The translations under genes and the position numbers were made by a program. From Bacteroidota bacterium (GTDB taxonomy: Bacteria > Bacteroidota > Bacteroidia > Cytophagales > Cytophagaceae): a stretch of DNA of 64,000 bases. Of this stretch, positions 62,106 to 64,000 are shown piece by piece. Position 1 is the first letter of the stretch. Every line of letters begins with the position of its first letter. The notes under the pieces are model-generated. The model saw only the letters and a program-made list of their open reading frames with translations, was not told the DNA's origin and did no database searches. The DNA lies in assembly GCA_023458555.1 (NCBI GenBank), contig JAEWYS010000004.1, forward strand, positions 186,001 through 250,000, written 5' to 3'.

Positions 62106-63095
62106 TCAATTTTCCAGCAATGTTTTGAAGGCATTCAGCGCTTTTCCTGATTCAAGTGATTCTCTGGCCTGTCCTAAAGCATCTTTCAGACTCCAGTCCG
62201 GTCTTGCGCAGTGAATAGCCATGGCAGCATTGGCCAGTACTGCATTGTTCTGCTCTATGGTTCCCTTGTTTTCCAGAATATCCGTTAGTATTCTGGCAGA
62301 CCCTGCGACATCTTCCCCCCCTGCCAGGCTTTCCGGGGTACAGCGTTCGAAACCAAGATCCTCGGGTTGCATAAGCTTTTCATAATCGTTTCCAATTACC
62401 TTGAATAAGCCGGTAAGCGATATTTCATCATATACATCAAGACTGTGGAGGATTACAAAGTGTTTTCCACTCTGCTGATAGAGATATCCGTACAAACGGG
62501 CCAGCTCCAGGCTGAAAACCCCTACAAGCTGATTGTTCGGGAAAGCCGGATTGACCATTGGACCGAGCATATTGAAGAATGTCCGGACACCAAGATCCTT
62601 TCTAACCGGAGCCACATTTTTCATAGCAGGGTGAAAAAGCGGCGCATGCATAATACAAATACCGGCTTTATCCATCTGCTTCTTCAGTACATCACGATCA
62701 TTGGTAAATTTGTACCCGAAATACTCCATTACATTAGATGATCCGCAATTGGAAGAGACTCCGTAGTTGCCATGTTTGGCTACTTTAATTCCGGCCCCTG
62801 CCACGACAAAAGAAGCTGTAGTCGACATATTAAACGTATCTTTACCATCGCCGCCGGTACCACATAAATCGATCGGGTCAAACTCGGACAGGTCAACCGG
62901 TATGCAAAGATCAAGCATGGCATCTCTGAAACCTGCCAGTTCCTCTACCGTGATACTACGCATCATATACACCGTCATAAAGCAGGCCATCTGACTGATA
63001 TTTACCTTGCCTTGCGTAATATCCGTGAGTACCTGCTTGGCAGTATCTCGGCTCAGGCTTTTATGAGCCAGCAAATGATTTAGTACCTCCTTCAT
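62106..63095 (-). CDS. trpD: Anthranilate phosphoribosyltransferase
   Basis: A 329-residue homodimer transferring phosphoribose to anthranilate. The PRPP loop is DLCGTGGDGKDTFNMST near residue 78, with KHGNYGVSSNCGSSNVMEYFG near 105 and the DE motif LDVYDEISLTG near 223. It is a stand-alone trpD, not fused to the glutaminase. It sits between trpG (5 bases) and trpC. Confidence 0.97.
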   Translation of the reverse strand: MKEVLNHLLAHKSLSRDTAKQVLTDITQGKVNISQMACFMTVYMMRSITVEELAGFRDAMLDLCIPVDLSEFDPIDLCGTGGDGKDTFNMSTTASFVVAGAGIKVAKHGNYGVSSNCGSSNVMEYFGYKFTNDRDVLKKQMDKAGICIMHAPLFHPAMKNVAPVRKDLGVRTFFNMLGPMVNPAFPNNQLVGVFSLELARLYGYLYQQSGKHFVILHSLDVYDEISLTGLFKVIGNDYEKLMQPEDLGFERCTPESLAGGEDVAGSARILTDILENKGTIEQNNAVLANAAMAIHCARPDWSLKDALGQARESLESGKALNAFKTLLEN

Positions 63096-63100
63096 ATATA

Positions 63101-63670
63101 TCAGTTTTTCAACCAGTTTTCCAACATTTTTTTCCCATGGTCGGTAAGCACAGATTCCGGATGAAACTGTACTCCCCTGACATCGTATTCTTTATGCCGG
63201 ATCGCCATAATATTTCCCTTTGCATCGACACCGGTTACCACCAGATTGGAAAGATCCGATGAAGGGTTGATGGCCCATGAATGATATCTTCCAGTCATAA
63301 AGGATTCCGGCAGTCCTTCGAAAAGGATATCCTGATTAATAATCTGCGTAACGGTTGCAAGTCCGTGCACTACTTCATCGAGATTATACAGTTCCGCCCC
63401 GTATACTTCTCCGATCCCCTGATGCCCGAGACAAACTCCCAGAATGCTTTTACTGGAGCCATACTCTCTCACAACATCCTGTAATATACCTGCCTCCGCC
63501 GGAATACCGGGTCCGGGCGACAACAGAATCTTATCGTACTTGGCGACTTCTCCGATCGATATTTTATCGTTCCGGACCACATCCAGTTCGTCACCATAAC
63601 CCAGTTCACGAATTATATGGATAATGTTGTATACAAAAGAGTCGTAGTTATCTATTACCAGAATTTTCAT
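63101..63670 (-). CDS. trpG: Anthranilate synthase glutaminase component
   Basis: A 189-residue class I glutamine amidotransferase. The catalytic triad is visible: Cys in LGVCLGHQGIGEVYG near residue 79, and His-Glu in VQFHPESVLTDHG near 168. It supplies ammonia to TrpE. LLSPGPGIPAEAG is the oxyanion-associated loop. It follows trpE after a 51-base gap, the largest in the operon. Confidence 0.96.
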   Translation of the reverse strand: MKILVIDNYDSFVYNIIHIIRELGYGDELDVVRNDKISIGEVAKYDKILLSPGPGIPAEAGILQDVVREYGSSKSILGVCLGHQGIGEVYGAELYNLDEVVHGLATVTQIINQDILFEGLPESFMTGRYHSWAINPSSDLSNLVVTGVDAKGNIMAIRHKEYDVRGVQFHPESVLTDHGKKMLENWLKN

Positions 63671-63721
63671 AAAAGCTGTTTTAGCGTCTTTCTGTTTGGA
63701 ATATTACTTATCGTCAGAAAA

Positions 63722-64000
63722 TTAAATCTCTTCACCTTTCTTTATAGCGGTACGTAAAGCCAATAACTTGTTGTTGACTTCATTCAACTCACTTACATCA
63801 TCAGATTTTGCAACTACGCCTGCACCCGCCTGATAAAATAACTTATTATTTTTGCTCAACAGGGAACGAATCATAATAGCATGATTAAAATCCCCGTTGA
63901 AACTCAGAAAGCCAATGGCTCCTCCGTAATATCCTCTGTTTCCATTCTCAAACTTATTGATCAGTGTCATTGCCATATGCTTGGGAGCTCCACTTAGTGT
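63722..64000 (-). CDS. trpE: Anthranilate synthase component I, C-terminal part (cut by window edge)
   Basis: Partial: the frame stays open to base 64000 and reads TLSGAPKHMAMTLINKFENG, then RGYYGGAIGFLSFNGDFNHAIMI, the chorismate-binding C-terminus of TrpE. GAGVVAKSDDVSELNEVNNK ends the conserved domain. The start and the regulatory N-terminus are outside the window, so promoter and attenuator cannot be judged. First visible gene of the trp operon; trpG is 51 bases downstream. Confidence 0.95.
   Translation of the reverse strand, partial: TLSGAPKHMAMTLINKFENGNRGYYGGAIGFLSFNGDFNHAIMIRSLLSKNNKLFYQAGAGVVAKSDDVSELNEVNNKLLALRTAIKKGEEI

Noticed and set aside
1..64000. tRNA, rRNA, CRISPR array or insertion sequence
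   Set aside because: No cloverleaf, rRNA-like stretch, repeat-spacer array or transposase was found by reading both strands; short or divergent RNA genes could still be missed.

Overview
The window looks like a chromosomal segment of a member of the phylum Bacteroidota (Bacteroidetes), most likely a gliding or T9SS-bearing lineage of the Cytophagales/Sphingobacteriales type. The evidence is the set of phylum-specific genes (gldB, gldD, gldE, a PorT-family barrel, a RemB/Wzi-like protein, a T9SS-sorted secreted protein, a TPR-PD40-OmpA protein, a DUF2851 protein), the scarcity of Shine-Dalgarno sequences, and several upstream motifs of the Bacteroidetes promoter type TAnnTTTG. I cannot name the genus from sequence alone. 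No tRNA, rRNA, CRISPR array, insertion sequence or prophage was seen.

Layout. 1-2.4 kb: an HxlR regulator divergent from a luciferase-like flavin oxidoreductase and a nitroreductase, with a duplicated AGTACTATA box between them. 2.5-7.4 kb: a beta-propeller-like protein, then a phage-tail-collar (MdpB-like) protein, a periplasmic-binding-fold protein without signal peptide, and a 701-residue secreted T9SS cargo. 7.5-14.4 kb (minus): alpha/beta hydrolase, Crp-like regulator, valS, a secreted leucine-rich-repeat protein and a YARHG protein. 14.6-16.5 kb (minus): aroQ, a class V aminotransferase and rnhA in an overlapping operon. 16.6-23.8 kb (plus): xerD, pyrD, ftsK, lolA, a lipoprotein and a beta-barrel protein. 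23.9-25.8 kb (minus): a membrane protein, a second Crp-like regulator and an SDR oxidoreductase. 26.1-29.5 kb (plus): pyrF, DUF2851 and a polytopic membrane protein. 29.5-34.7 kb (minus): an HTTM protein with a small partner, an MsbA-like ABC exporter and a RemB/Wzi-like outer-membrane protein. 34.8-40.5 kb (plus): a polysaccharide-deacetylase-like protein, a FemAB/GNAT protein, upp, a small membrane protein and the TPR-PD40-OmpA protein. 40.6-43.4 kb: uvrA (minus). 43.6-48.2 kb (plus): ECF sigma factor with a small overlapping gene, nth, asnB and a family 4 glycosyltransferase. 48.2-52.9 kb: gldB, a PorT-family gene, rng, a 29-codon COX24/mS38-like gene, a TPR protein and HU. 53.1-58.6 kb (plus): mutY, ssb, gldE, gldD, recG. 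58.7-64 kb (minus): the tryptophan operon trpE-G-D-C-F-B-A, with trpE cut by the window edge.

How the parts fit. Two themes run through the window: envelope biogenesis, gliding and type IX secretion (gldB, PorT-family, gldD/E, RemB-like, PorE-like OmpA protein, lolA, ABC exporter and a T9SS client), and housekeeping metabolism and DNA maintenance (trp, aroQ, pyrD/pyrF/upp, uvrA, nth, mutY, recG, ssb, ftsK, xerD). Several start codons were moved from the longest open frame, because a promoter, a signal peptide or a catalytic N-terminal cysteine shows where translation must begin.

Best leads for something undescribed: the MdpB-like/binding-protein/T9SS-cargo trio at 3.4-7.4 kb, the HTTM plus small-partner pair at 29.5-31 kb, the sigma factor with an overlapping 77-residue partner at 43.6-44.4 kb, and a possible leaderless promoter for the TPR gene at 52.55 kb. 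None of these is proven novel by sequence alone.
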